Of a DNA stretch of 64,000 nucleotides, positions 33,385 to 42,437 are shown one piece after another; position 1 is the first letter of the stretch, and every line of letters begins with the position of its first letter. The translations under genes were made by a program, and so were the position numbers. Where the stretch lies: contig NZ_JAELVR010000003.1 of NCBI RefSeq assembly GCF_016428585.1, positions 248,001-312,000 on the forward strand, written 5' to 3'. This DNA is from Sedimentitalea arenosa (GTDB lineage: Bacteria; Pseudomonadota; Alphaproteobacteria; Rhodobacterales; Rhodobacteraceae). Under the pieces are notes generated by a model that did not search any database, had not been told where the DNA came from, and saw only the letters and a program-made list of their open reading frames with translations.

Positions 33385-34494
33385 ATGTTTGAATTCAGAT
33401 CACTGACCAAATACGCCGCCGCGGTGGCGCTGGGGGCCACGGCCTTCGCCAGTACGGCCGCCGCCGAAGTGACCATTCGCGTGCAATCGGTCATCCCGGC
33501 CAAGGCCGACGAGGTCTTCATGCTCGAGGATTTCGCTGCTGACGTGAAGGCGCTGACCAATGGCGAAGTCATCATCGAGGTGCTGCCCGCCGGGGCGGTG
33601 GTCGGCGTGCGCGAAACGCTCGACGCGGTCGACAGCGGATTGATCGAGGGCGGGTTCGCCTGGACGCATTATTGGTCCGGCAAGCACCCGGCGGCGATGC
33701 TGTTCGGCAGCCCGGTCGCGGGCGCAGGGGTCGGCATCGACAACATCGCCTTTGTCAGCTGGTTCCAGTACGGCGGCGGCAAGGAACTTTACGACCAGCT
33801 CTGGGAGGAGATGGGCGTCAATGTGAAGGGCTTCATGCTGCAACCCGTCGGCCCCGAGGCGCTTGGCTGGTTCAAGGAGCCCATCGCCAGCATGGAAGAT
33901 TTCCGCAAATACCGCTTCCGGACGCCTCCGGGCATTCCGGGCCAGACCTACAAGGACATCGGCGTCGCCTCGGTCGCCATGGGCGGAGGAGACATTCTGC
34001 CCGCGCTGGAGAAGGGCACGATCGACGCAGCCGAGTGGTGCTGCCCCAAGCCCGACAGCGTGTTCGGCTTCCAAAAGGTTCTGAAGCACTATTACCTTCA
34101 GGGGCTGCACCAGGTCGTGGTGAACGCCGATCTCTACATTAACGGTGATGTCTATGACTCGCTGACGCCAATGCAGCAGAAGGCCATGGAGGTGGCCGCC
34201 AACGCGTCGCTGTCCAAGTCGATGTCCTATCGCATCTACGAGAACGGCAAGGCGCTCAAGGACCTGGTCGAAAACCACGGCGTCATCCTGCATGACACCC
34301 CGGCGGATTACTTCTCGGAATACATGGCGGCAGCCAAGGCGTCGCTTGAGAAGAACGCCGAAGAAAACGAGTTCTTCGCCAAGGTCTGGCAAAGCCAGAA
34401 GGATTTCGCCGAGATCGCCGTGCCGTTCTGGGCCGGGGCTCAGACCTCCAACGCGAATCTCGGACGGGCTTTCGCGGACACGCTCAAGAACTGA
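33385..34494 (+). CDS. TRAP transporter substrate-binding protein (DctP/TakP-like)
   Basis: A 369-residue periplasmic protein with a signal peptide of about 27 residues. The mature part has the DctP fold: VTIRVQSVIPAKADE, NGEVIIEVLPAGAVVG, FRTPPGIPGQTYKDIGVASVAMGGGDILPALEKGTIDAAEW and HHQVV-type C-terminal segments. The block AEWCCPKPDSVFGFQKVLKHYYLQG corresponds to the metal/carboxylate site region of the 2-oxo-acid-binding TakP group. AGGGAGGAAAAC gives a strong ribosome site. A carboxylate ligand is likely; its identity is open. Confidence 0.92.
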   Translation: MFEFRSLTKYAAAVALGATAFASTAAAEVTIRVQSVIPAKADEVFMLEDFAADVKALTNGEVIIEVLPAGAVVGVRETLDAVDSGLIEGGFAWTHYWSGKHPAAMLFGSPVAGAGVGIDNIAFVSWFQYGGGKELYDQLWEEMGVNVKGFMLQPVGPEALGWFKEPIASMEDFRKYRFRTPPGIPGQTYKDIGVASVAMGGGDILPALEKGTIDAAEWCCPKPDSVFGFQKVLKHYYLQGLHQVVVNADLYINGDVYDSLTPMQQKAMEVAANASLSKSMSYRIYENGKALKDLVENHGVILHDTPADYFSEYMAAAKASLEKNAEENEFFAKVWQSQKDFAEIAVPFWAGAQTSNANLGRAFADTLKN

Positions 34495-34503
34495 CCTTTC
34501 GGG

Positions 34504-34528
34504 CCACGGCGCTGTTGCAGCGCCGTGG
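34504..34528 (+). terminator. Strong hairpin between TRAP binding protein and permease genes
   Basis: CCACGGCGCTG (34504-34514) and CAGCGCCGTGG (34518-34528) are perfect complements, giving an 11-bp stem with a TTG loop, 10 bp after the binding-protein stop. No T-run follows. Such hairpins often stabilise the upstream message or partly stop transcription, raising binding protein over permease. Confidence 0.65.
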
Positions 34529-34605
34529 TGCCTTAGCCCGCCAGGGCCCGCACGAGCGGACCTTGCCGCACAAAGGGACGCAAGATCCCCGGAGGGACAC
34601 GACAT

Positions 34606-36861
34606 ATGGCTGACGAGATCAAGTCCGAGGCGCTGGACATCACGGACGAACTGATCGCCGAGCGGCGCGCCGGGGAGCCGGGCCAAACGCCTTCGGACAT
34701 GGTACCGTGGATGCGTCCGGTGGTCCGGTGGATCGAGTTGCTGAACCTCTGGGTCGGTCGCCTGACCTGCCTTCTGGTGCTGCCGATCATCGCGGTGATG
34801 GTCTGGGAAGTAGTCAGCCGCAAGCTGTTCCTCGCTCCCACCGATTTCTCCTTTGAATACAGCCGGATGCTGGCCGGTGCCATGTTCATGCTGGGCGCGG
34901 GTTATGCATTGATGCGCGGGGTGCACATCCGTGCGGATTTCATCTATCGCAACTGGTCGCGCAAGCGGCAGGCGACAGTCGATGCAGCGCTCTATCTGGC
35001 CTTCTACTTCCCGGCCATGCTGTTTTTCCTGTGGATCTCGGCCGAGTACACGATCAAGGCCTGGGCCACTTGGGAGCGTTCGATGGACACCGCGATGATG
35101 GCGCCGCTTGCGCCGGCGCGGACGGCCATGCCCATCGCGGCCTTCCTGCTGCTGCTGCAGGGCATCGCCGAATTCCTGCGCACGCTCTACGACATGCCCG
35201 CCGAGCGGCGCCAGAAGTTCGTCACGTTCCTGCCTTTCTATGTCGTCGGCCTCGGTCTCGTCTTCCTCGGCATCGTCTATCCCGACGTGCTGCCGCTGGG
35301 AGAGTGGTGGAGCGGCCTGATCGGCGCCACCGGTGCGGGGAATATTCCCAACGAGGCGATCGGGATCATCATGATCGGCGTCATGTTGTTCGCGATCTTC
35401 GTCGGCTTCCCGATCAGCTTCACGCTGATCTTCCTCGGCTTCGTCTTCGGGTCCTGGGGCTTCTCCTCGAAGATGACATTCTACCTGCAGACATTGCAAT
35501 TCAACGCCACAATGCTGGATGAGCAGCTTGTGGCAGTGCCGCTTTTCGTCTTCATGGGGATCCTGATGGAGAAAGCCGGGCTGATGGAGCGGCTTTTCAC
35601 CTCGATCCAGTTGATGTTCAGCCGCACACGCGGGGCGCTGTTCGTCGCCGTTCTCTTCGTGTCGATGATCTTTGCCGCCGCGACCGGCATCGTTGGCGCG
35701 TCGGTCACGATCCTCGGCATCATGGCAGCGCGCACGATGAACCGGTCGGGATACGACGTGCGCCTGGCCGCCGGAACCATCACGGCGGGTGGCACGCTCG
35801 GCATCCTGATCCCGCCCTCGATCATGCTGGTGGTGATGGGACCCGTTCTGGAAGTGCCGGTGACCGAGCTGTTTCAGGCGGCAATCATCCCGGGCATCAT
35901 GCTTGCGTTCCTCTACATGCTCTATGCGCTGGTGCGTTGCTGGATCAACCCGAGCCTCGGGCCGATCCTGCCCAAGGAGGAGCAACCCGAGACCTCACCC
36001 TACTATGCGGTCGAGTTCGTGTCGGTCTTCACCGCGCTGATCATCCTGGTCACGCTGGTTACACTGGCGCTTCGAGGCGATTTCGCGGGTCTCTTTCCTT
36101 TCGCCGGACCGGTGATTCCGCTGGCGTGGATCGGGGTGATGTATGCCGTCTATGCCTGGACGCGGGCGGTCCGGCCCGGGGGCTTTTTTTATTCCGACCT
36201 CTGGTACGAGTTCTTCATGGGGCTGGTGCCGCCGACGACGCTGATCGCCTTCGCGCTCGGCTCGATCCTCGCCGGTTGGGCGACCCCGGCCGAGGCTGCC
36301 GCCTGCGGTGCATTCGGGGCGATCTTCCTATCGCTTGCCTATCGCAAGCTGACCCTGCCTAGTTTCTACGATGCGATGATCAAGACGCTGGAGATCACCG
36401 TTCTGATCATGTTCCTGGTCGCGGCGTCGAATTTCTTTGGCGCGGTGTTCAGCCGTCTCGGCACGCCGACCATGCTGACCGAACTGCTGCTGGCCTGGGA
36501 CCTGTCCGCCACGGCGGTGCTGGTCATCATCATGGCGCTCGTGTTCCTGTTGGGCTGGCCATTGGAATGGGTGCCGATCGTTCTGATCATCGTGCCGATC
36601 CTGGTGCCGACGCTCGAAGCCCTGGAGGTCAACCTGACCTGGTTCGCGATCCTTGTCGCGGTCAACCTGCAAACCGCCTGGCTCAGTCCGCCGGTGGCGC
36701 TGTCGGCCTATTTCCTGAAGGGCGTCGTGCCGGAATGGGATCTGAAGGACATCTATTTCGGCATGATGCAGTTCATGCTGATCCAGTTGTTGGGCCTCGT
36801 TCTTATCTTCAATTTCCCTCAGATCGCGCTCTGGCTGCCCAACTACATCTACGGTCAGTAA
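34606..36861 (+). CDS. TRAP transporter fused small/large permease (DctQ-DctM)
   Basis: A 751-residue membrane protein. Residues about 40-205 are the DctQ-type four-helix small subunit (GAMFMLGAGYALMRGVHIRADFIY), and about 240-751 the DctM large subunit with the family blocks FVGFPISFTLIFLGF, GILMEKAGLMERLF, GASVTILGIMAARTM and GGTLGILIPPSIMLVVMG. Fusion of Q and M into one chain is known in TRAP systems. It moves the substrate with Na+ or H+. GGAGGGACAC precedes the ATG. A run of seven T after a short GC hairpin lies inside the gene at 36163-36190. Confidence 0.94.
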   Translation: MADEIKSEALDITDELIAERRAGEPGQTPSDMVPWMRPVVRWIELLNLWVGRLTCLLVLPIIAVMVWEVVSRKLFLAPTDFSFEYSRMLAGAMFMLGAGYALMRGVHIRADFIYRNWSRKRQATVDAALYLAFYFPAMLFFLWISAEYTIKAWATWERSMDTAMMAPLAPARTAMPIAAFLLLLQGIAEFLRTLYDMPAERRQKFVTFLPFYVVGLGLVFLGIVYPDVLPLGEWWSGLIGATGAGNIPNEAIGIIMIGVMLFAIFVGFPISFTLIFLGFVFGSWGFSSKMTFYLQTLQFNATMLDEQLVAVPLFVFMGILMEKAGLMERLFTSIQLMFSRTRGALFVAVLFVSMIFAAATGIVGASVTILGIMAARTMNRSGYDVRLAAGTITAGGTLGILIPPSIMLVVMGPVLEVPVTELFQAAIIPGIMLAFLYMLYALVRCWINPSLGPILPKEEQPETSPYYAVEFVSVFTALIILVTLVTLALRGDFAGLFPFAGPVIPLAWIGVMYAVYAWTRAVRPGGFFYSDLWYEFFMGLVPPTTLIAFALGSILAGWATPAEAAACGAFGAIFLSLAYRKLTLPSFYDAMIKTLEITVLIMFLVAASNFFGAVFSRLGTPTMLTELLLAWDLSATAVLVIIMALVFLLGWPLEWVPIVLIIVPILVPTLEALEVNLTWFAILVAVNLQTAWLSPPVALSAYFLKGVVPEWDLKDIYFGMMQFMLIQLLGLVLIFNFPQIALWLPNYIYGQ

Positions 36862-36972
36862 GGGTCCCGCATCTGGCCTTACAGAAACTTCGTCCGAGGT
36901 GCTGGTAACGACCGGCGGTCCCGTGCATGGTGCGCTGCGACACGCGTTTCAATTCCAGACGGAGGGCAGATC

Positions 36973-38343
36973 ATGACCTTGCACCCGAATTCCATAGAGG
37001 CCCGCGACGTGGCCTATCACATGCACAGCTACACCAACGCGCGCGCGCATCAGGAAACCGGGCCGCTGGTGATCGACCGGGGCGAGGGCGCCTATGTCTT
37101 CGACAACACCGGCAAGAAATATCTCGAAGCGATGGCCGGCCTCTGGAGCACGGCGGTCGGTTTCAGCGAGCAGCGGCTAGTCGACGCGGCCACGGCACAA
37201 ATGCAGAAGCTGCCCTATTACCACAACTTCGCCAGCCGATCACACGGTCCCGCCGTCGATCTGGCGGAAAAGCTGATCCAGCTCGCGCCGGTGCCGATGA
37301 GCAAGGTGTTCTTCACCAACTCCGGGTCGGAGGCCAACGACACCGTGCTCAAGCTGCTATGGTATCGGTCCAACGCCATGGGGCAGCCGCAGCGCAAGAA
37401 AATTATCAGCCGCCTGCGTGGCTACCACGGTGTCACCATCGCCTCGGCCAGCATGACCGGCCTGCCAAACAACCACCGCTCGTTCGACCTGCCGATCGCG
37501 AACGTGCTGCATACGACGTGTCCTCACCACTACCGCGACGCGCATGAGGGCGAGAGCGAGGAAGATTTCGCAACGCGCCTGGCGGCGGAACTGGAGGAAA
37601 TGATCCTCGCCGAGGGTCCGGACACCATCATGGCGATGATCGGCGAGCCTGTGATGGGCGCCGGTGGCGTGGTCGTGCCGCCCGCGACCTATTGGGACAA
37701 GGTGCAGGCGGTTCTGAAGAAATACGACATCCTGCTGGTTGCCGACGAGGTGATCTGCGGGTTCGGCCGCACCGGCAAGCTGTTCGGCTCGATGACCTTC
37801 GCCATGAAGCCCGACATCATGGTCATGTCCAAGCAGCTGACCTCGACCTACTTCCCCTTGTCGGCCCTGATGATGAACGAGCGCGTGTTCGAACCGATCG
37901 CCGATGAAAGCAACAAGATCGGGGTTCTCGGCCATGGTGTCACCGGCGCGGCGCACCCGGTCGGCGCGGCCATCGCGCTGGAGAACATCAAGATCATCGA
38001 GGAGCGTGGCCTTGTGGCCAATGCCGCCGAGGTCGGGGCCTACATGCAGGAGCAGTTGCGCACGTTGTCCGACCACCCACTGGTCGGCGAGGTGCGCGGC
38101 ATCGGTCTGATCGCGGCGGTCGAACTGGTGCTCGACAAGGAAAGCAAGACTGCGTTCGAGAAACCCGGTCAACTGGGCGCGAAGACTGCCGCACGGTTGT
38201 TGGAAAACGGCGTGATCTCGCGCGCCATGCTCGACGCGTTGGCCTTCTGCCCGCCGATGATCGTGACCCGGTCCGATATCGACGGCATGGTGTCGACGCT
38301 GCGCCGCACGCTGGATGAAGTCGCCGCCGAAGTGCTCTCGTGA
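36973..38343 (+). CDS. Class III aminotransferase (omega-aminotransferase type)
   Basis: A 456-residue PLP enzyme. TNSGSEAND (115-123) binds the cofactor phosphate, LRGYHG (148-153) stacks on the ring, DEV (258-260) holds the pyridine nitrogen and Lys287 in MSKQLTSTYFPLSA forms the Schiff base. It is closest in pattern to aspartate aminotransferase-family enzymes using pyruvate and beta-alanine, taurine, putrescine or similar amines. Located after the TRAP genes with a 111-bp gap and a GGAGGG ribosome site. It probably deaminates an intermediate of the imported compound. Confidence 0.93.
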   Translation: MTLHPNSIEARDVAYHMHSYTNARAHQETGPLVIDRGEGAYVFDNTGKKYLEAMAGLWSTAVGFSEQRLVDAATAQMQKLPYYHNFASRSHGPAVDLAEKLIQLAPVPMSKVFFTNSGSEANDTVLKLLWYRSNAMGQPQRKKIISRLRGYHGVTIASASMTGLPNNHRSFDLPIANVLHTTCPHHYRDAHEGESEEDFATRLAAELEEMILAEGPDTIMAMIGEPVMGAGGVVVPPATYWDKVQAVLKKYDILLVADEVICGFGRTGKLFGSMTFAMKPDIMVMSKQLTSTYFPLSALMMNERVFEPIADESNKIGVLGHGVTGAAHPVGAAIALENIKIIEERGLVANAAEVGAYMQEQLRTLSDHPLVGEVRGIGLIAAVELVLDKESKTAFEKPGQLGAKTAARLLENGVISRAMLDALAFCPPMIVTRSDIDGMVSTLRRTLDEVAAEVLS

Positions 38344-38358
38344 GCGGAGCGCTCTAGG

Positions 38359-39321
38359 ATGGCCATCCGAACAGCGATCATCGGCCTCGGGATCATGGGC
38401 CGGCGCATGTTGGAGCATATGCTGCTGCATGACGGGTTTGCCCCGGACATCCTCTGGGATCCGGACCCTGAAGCCTGCGCGCAGGCGCGCGCCATGGCGC
38501 CCGATGCACAGATCGCCGAAAGTGCGGAGGCCGCGATCGCCGCGGTCGACCTGGTCTACCTGGCCTGCCCGCCGGTGCCGCGCCGGGACTATGCGCTGGC
38601 CGCCGCCGCCGCGGGCAAGGCGCTGTTTCTCGAAAAACCGCTTGGCATCGATGTGCAGGCCAGCGCCGATCTTGTGGCGCGGATCGAAGCCGCCGGGGTG
38701 CCGGCGGCGGTGAACTTCACCCAGGCCGCGGGCGCGGCGCTGACGGACGTGTCGGCCGCGGCCGAGGCGGGCGAGCTCGGCGAGCTTCTCGGCGTCGATA
38801 TCGTCGTCACTTACGCCAATTGGCCGCGCGCGTGGCAGCAGGCGGCCGACTGGTTGCGCTTTAGAGCCGAGGGCGGCATGACGCGCGAGGTGATCTCGCA
38901 TTTCCTGTTCTTCTCCGAACGTATTCTCGGGCCGCTTCACCTGGTTTGGGCGCGGGCCGATTACCCCTCGGATCCGAAGCTCTGCGAAACCCATGTCGCC
39001 GCCCGGCTCGAAAGCGCCGAGGGTCGCGTGGTCACGATCATGGGCAGCGTCGGTGGCGCACAGCCCGACCGGCAGGAACTGACCGTCAAGGGCAGCCGCA
39101 TGAGTAGGCGGATCAGCGAATTCTACCGCGATGCGGCCTCGCAGGGCGGTGCGTTCGAACCCACAGGCTCCGAGCCGGACGATCCCCGCGCGGCGAGCAT
39201 GAAGGCGCAACTCGATGATCTCGATCTGCTGGTGAAGGGCGAACCGAACCGGCTCGCGACCTTGCCGGAAGCGCTGCGCGTGCAGGTGCTGGTCGAGTCC
39301 ATTCTGGCCGGAACCGGATAG
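38359..39321 (+). CDS. Gfo/Idh/MocA-family NAD(P)-dependent oxidoreductase
   Basis: A 320-residue protein. The N-terminal Rossmann fold has AIIGLGIMGRRMLEHM (residues 6-21), and the family EKP motif appears as LFLEKPLGID (about 92-101), where the Lys is catalytic. The C-terminal alpha/beta domain starts near residue 125. Members oxidise sugars, polyols or trans-dihydrodiols. It follows the aminotransferase by 15 bp and lies in the same direction, so is likely co-transcribed. Substrate unknown. Confidence 0.9.
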   Translation: MAIRTAIIGLGIMGRRMLEHMLLHDGFAPDILWDPDPEACAQARAMAPDAQIAESAEAAIAAVDLVYLACPPVPRRDYALAAAAAGKALFLEKPLGIDVQASADLVARIEAAGVPAAVNFTQAAGAALTDVSAAAEAGELGELLGVDIVVTYANWPRAWQQAADWLRFRAEGGMTREVISHFLFFSERILGPLHLVWARADYPSDPKLCETHVAARLESAEGRVVTIMGSVGGAQPDRQELTVKGSRMSRRISEFYRDAASQGGAFEPTGSEPDDPRAASMKAQLDDLDLLVKGEPNRLATLPEALRVQVLVESILAGTG

Positions 39322-39343
39322 CGCGCTGAAAGGGCCAGTCTGT

Positions 39344-40558
39344 ATGCCGGGACCGCTGCACGGAATACGCATCCTCGACGCTACGACCATGATCTCGGGG
39401 CCGCTGGCTACTATGATCCTAGCCGATCAGGGCGCCGAGGTGATCAAGATCGAGCACCCCAGGGGCGGTGATCACAGCCGCCAGGTCGCGGGGCGGCGCG
39501 GCGGATTCAGTGCCTCTTTCCTGAACAACAACCGGGGCAAACGTTCGGTGACGCTCGACCTGAAGCATCCGCGCGGCCTGACTGCGGCGCTGAAGCTCTG
39601 TGCGGGGGCCGATGTTTTCGTACAGAATTTCCGCCCCGGGGTCGCCGAGCGGATCGGCCTTGGCGAGGACGCGGTGCGCGCCGTGCGGCCCGATATCGTC
39701 TATGCGTCGATCGCGGGTTTCGGGTTTGAGGGCGACTGGGCGAAACGCCCGGTCTATGATCCGCTGATCCAGGCACTTTCCGGGCTGGCCAGCGTCCAGG
39801 GCGGCGCGGATCAGGCGCGGCCGCACCTCGTGCGCACGATCCTGCCTGACAAGGTGACCGCGATCCAGGCCAGCCAGGCGATCACCGCCGCGCTTTTTGC
39901 ACGCGAACGTAGCGGGCAGGGCACCCATCTGCACCTTTCGATGCTCGACACGGTGGTGCATTTCCTCTGGAGCTCGGACATGGCGGGCTTCACCTTCGTG
40001 GGCGACGAGATCCCGCCGCAGGCGCCGTCCGAGGGCCAAAGCTTCATCGAGTTGATCTACCAGACAGCCGATGGCTGGATGGCTGTGTCGGCGCACACGG
40101 ATTCGACCTGGTCCGGTCTCGCAGCGGCCGTGGGACGGCCCGATTGGCTGACTGATCCACGCTTTTCCAGCGTCGCCCTGCGCGAAATCAACAAGCCCGC
40201 GCGGCTGGAACTGACGCAGGAGGCGCTGCTGACCGACACCACGGCGAACTGGATGCAGCGGCTGACGGCGCATGACGTTCCCTGCGCTCCGGTCCTGACC
40301 CGGCGCGAGATGTACGAGCATCCGCAGGTCGTTGCCAATGGGGCGGTGGTCGAGGTCGACCATCCACAGGCTGGGCGATTGCGCCAGGCCAGGACTCCGG
40401 CGCGCTTTTCGGCCACACCGACCGAGCCTCCCGCCGTCGCGCGGCGACTCGGTGAGGACACCGAGCAGGTCTTGCAGGAGGCCGGCTATAGTGCGGAGGA
40501 CATCGCCGAAATGATCTCGCAGGGAATCGCCACCGGACCGCAGGGCCCAAGCGAATGA
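39344..40558 (+). CDS. CaiB/BaiF family III CoA-transferase
   Basis: A 404-residue enzyme of the formyl-CoA/carnitine CoA-transferase family. The N-terminus GIRILDATTMISGPLATMILADQGAEVIKIEHP is characteristic, and the catalytic Asp is expected in the segment around YDPLIQALSG. It moves CoA between organic acids through an aspartyl-thioester. Its stop overlaps the following GST gene by 4 bp (ATGA). In this cluster it would activate an acid produced by the oxidoreductases, which is inference. Confidence 0.92.
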   Translation: MPGPLHGIRILDATTMISGPLATMILADQGAEVIKIEHPRGGDHSRQVAGRRGGFSASFLNNNRGKRSVTLDLKHPRGLTAALKLCAGADVFVQNFRPGVAERIGLGEDAVRAVRPDIVYASIAGFGFEGDWAKRPVYDPLIQALSGLASVQGGADQARPHLVRTILPDKVTAIQASQAITAALFARERSGQGTHLHLSMLDTVVHFLWSSDMAGFTFVGDEIPPQAPSEGQSFIELIYQTADGWMAVSAHTDSTWSGLAAAVGRPDWLTDPRFSSVALREINKPARLELTQEALLTDTTANWMQRLTAHDVPCAPVLTRREMYEHPQVVANGAVVEVDHPQAGRLRQARTPARFSATPTEPPAVARRLGEDTEQVLQEAGYSAEDIAEMISQGIATGPQGPSE

Positions 40559-41295
40559 TCGACCTCTATTTTGCCCCGACGCCAAATGGCTGGAAAGTCT
40601 CGATCATGCTCGAGGAATGCGGGTTGGACTACACCCCGCACCTGGTGCGCCTGTCCGAAGGCGATCAATTCGAGGATGCGTTTCTCGCGATCAGTCCGAA
40701 CGCCAGGATCCCGGCGATCGTCGATCACGATCCGCCCGCCGCATGGGGTGCCGATCCGGTGTCGGTGTTCGAATCCGGCGCGATCCTTCTCTATCTCGCC
40801 GACAAGACCGGCCGTTTCGCGCCTGACACCAAAGATCATCGCGCTCGCAAGGAGATGATCGAGTGGCTGTTCTGGCAGGTCGGTAACCAGGGGCCGATGG
40901 GCGGACAACTCAGCCATTTCAGGAACTATGCGCCGTCCGATCAGCGCGACTACGGCTTCAAGCGCTATCTCGGCGAATACGACCGCAACCTCGGGGTGCT
41001 CGAGAACCGTCTGGAAAACCGCGACTGGGTTCTGGGCGAGTCCTATTCCATCGCCGACATGCTGATCTTTCCATGGGCCTTCATCGCCAAGCCACTCGGT
41101 GCGTCGCTCGATGCCTTTCCGCGCGTTGCCGACTGGCGTGCCCGGATCAAGTCGCGCCCCGCGGTGCAGCGCGCGATCGATCTTTTCAAAGGCGACCAGA
41201 ACCGCGGACAGCACCGCGCGGACAACAACGCTGTCCTGTTCAACCAGTCCGCCGCGTCGCTCAGGGCGAAATCGAAGGATGCACCGCCCAAGTGA
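40555..41295 (+). CDS. Glutathione S-transferase (YfcG/YghU-like)
   Basis: A 246-residue GST. The N-terminal thioredoxin fold begins LYFAPTPNGWKVSIMLEE, with the Asn-Gly pair used in nu-class YfcG-type enzymes, and has PAIVD and the FESGAILLYLAD glutathione-gamma-Glu site. The all-helical C-terminal domain holds WVLGESYSIADMLIFPW, the N-capping motif. Overlaps the CoA-transferase gene and ends the IclR-linked cluster. It may have disulfide reductase or isomerase activity. Confidence 0.93.
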   Translation: MIDLYFAPTPNGWKVSIMLEECGLDYTPHLVRLSEGDQFEDAFLAISPNARIPAIVDHDPPAAWGADPVSVFESGAILLYLADKTGRFAPDTKDHRARKEMIEWLFWQVGNQGPMGGQLSHFRNYAPSDQRDYGFKRYLGEYDRNLGVLENRLENRDWVLGESYSIADMLIFPWAFIAKPLGASLDAFPRVADWRARIKSRPAVQRAIDLFKGDQNRGQHRADNNAVLFNQSAASLRAKSKDAPPK

Positions 41296-41405
41296 TCCCT
41301 TTTTCGGCATCGGACTTGCGTGGCACCTGCCAGCGGCATGAATTTATTGACCGTCTGATAAAAAAATGTCTGACTGACCGCCAAATGCCAACGGGGGACA
41401 TTGCA

Positions 41406-42398
41406 ATGAAAATCAAGGGAAGCCTGTCGCGCAGGCTGGTTCTGGCAGGAGCGGTTTCGGCCGGTCTCGTGCTGTCGGCAGGCGCTGCCTTCGCGGAAAC
41501 GATCAAGGTCGCCGCGATCTACACGCTGCCGGTCGAACAACAGTGGATCAGCCGCATCCACAAGGCGCTGAACACCGCGCAGGAGCGTGGTGACATCGAG
41601 TATGTTTTCTCTGAAAACGTCGCCAATACGGACTATGAACGCGTGATGCGAGAATACGCGGAACAGGGCGTCAGCCTGATCGTCGGCGAGGTGTTCGGGC
41701 TGGAACGCGCGGCGCGCAAGGTGGCTGCCGACTATCCCGAAACGGCCTTCCTGATGGGCTCGTCCTTCGGGCCCGTCGCGCCGAATTTCGCGGTGTTCGA
41801 CAACTGGATTCACGAACCCAGCTACCTGACAGGCATGATCGCCGGTGAGGCGACCGAAACGAACGTGATCGGCATGGTCGGCGGCTACGCGATCCCCGAA
41901 GTGAACCGGCTGATGAACGCCTTCATGGACGGTGCTCGGGCGGTGAACCCGGATGTGCGCTTCCTCGTGAATTTCATCGACAGCTGGTATGACCCGCCCA
42001 AGGCCAAGGAGAGCGCATTTGCCATGATGGATGCGGGCGCCGACATCATGTATGCCGAACGCTTCGGGGTGGCGGATGCCGCCGTGGAACGCGGCGTGAA
42101 GGCCATCGGAAATGTGATCGACACCTCGGACGACTACCCCGACACGATCCTCAGTTCCGCGCTCTGGCACATGGAGCCGACCATCGACCGGGCCATCGCC
42201 GAGGTCGCCGGCGGCACGTTCGAGGCGGCCGACTACGGGCAATACAGCTTCATGGCCTATGGCGGCGGCTCTCTGGCCGTGGACGAGACCCTCGTGCCGG
42301 CGGAGGTCATCTCGAAGGTGAAGGAAACCGAGAACGAGATCCTGAACGGCATGTTCCGCGTCAACGTGAATGACGCGCCGCCCGTGTCCGACAAGTGA
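41406..42398 (+). CDS. BMP-family ABC transporter substrate-binding protein
   Basis: A 330-residue periplasmic protein with a signal peptide of about 30 residues. It has the BMP/PnrA-like fold: IKVAAIYTLPVEQQWISRIHKAL, LIVGEVFGLERAARKVAADYPET and NVIDTSDDYPDTILSS. BMP-type receptors feed nucleoside or nucleobase ABC importers. GGGGGAC precedes ATG 41406; the alternative longer frame reaches back into the GST gene and lacks a signal peptide. A hairpin at 42407-42427 follows. Confidence 0.92.
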   Translation: MKIKGSLSRRLVLAGAVSAGLVLSAGAAFAETIKVAAIYTLPVEQQWISRIHKALNTAQERGDIEYVFSENVANTDYERVMREYAEQGVSLIVGEVFGLERAARKVAADYPETAFLMGSSFGPVAPNFAVFDNWIHEPSYLTGMIAGEATETNVIGMVGGYAIPEVNRLMNAFMDGARAVNPDVRFLVNFIDSWYDPPKAKESAFAMMDAGADIMYAERFGVADAAVERGVKAIGNVIDTSDDYPDTILSSALWHMEPTIDRAIAEVAGGTFEAADYGQYSFMAYGGGSLAVDETLVPAEVISKVKETENEILNGMFRVNVNDAPPVSDK

Positions 42399-42406
42399 CC
42401 AGAGCG

Positions 42407-42427
42407 GGGCCGGCCCGGTGCCGGCCC
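42407..42427 (+). terminator. GC-rich hairpin between binding protein and ATPase genes
   Basis: GGGCCGGC (42407-42414) and GCCGGCCC (42420-42427) are perfect complements around a 5-nt loop, within the 39-bp gap before the ATPase start. There is no T-run. It probably protects the upstream message or attenuates the downstream genes. Confidence 0.55.
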
Positions 42428-42437
42428 GTCTGAACGC

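Noticed and set aside
33400-35985. Long minus-strand open frame opposite the TRAP genes
   Set aside because: It lies entirely over the TRAP binding protein and permease, and its translation is His/Asp/Arg-rich without domains, as expected for an antisense shadow.
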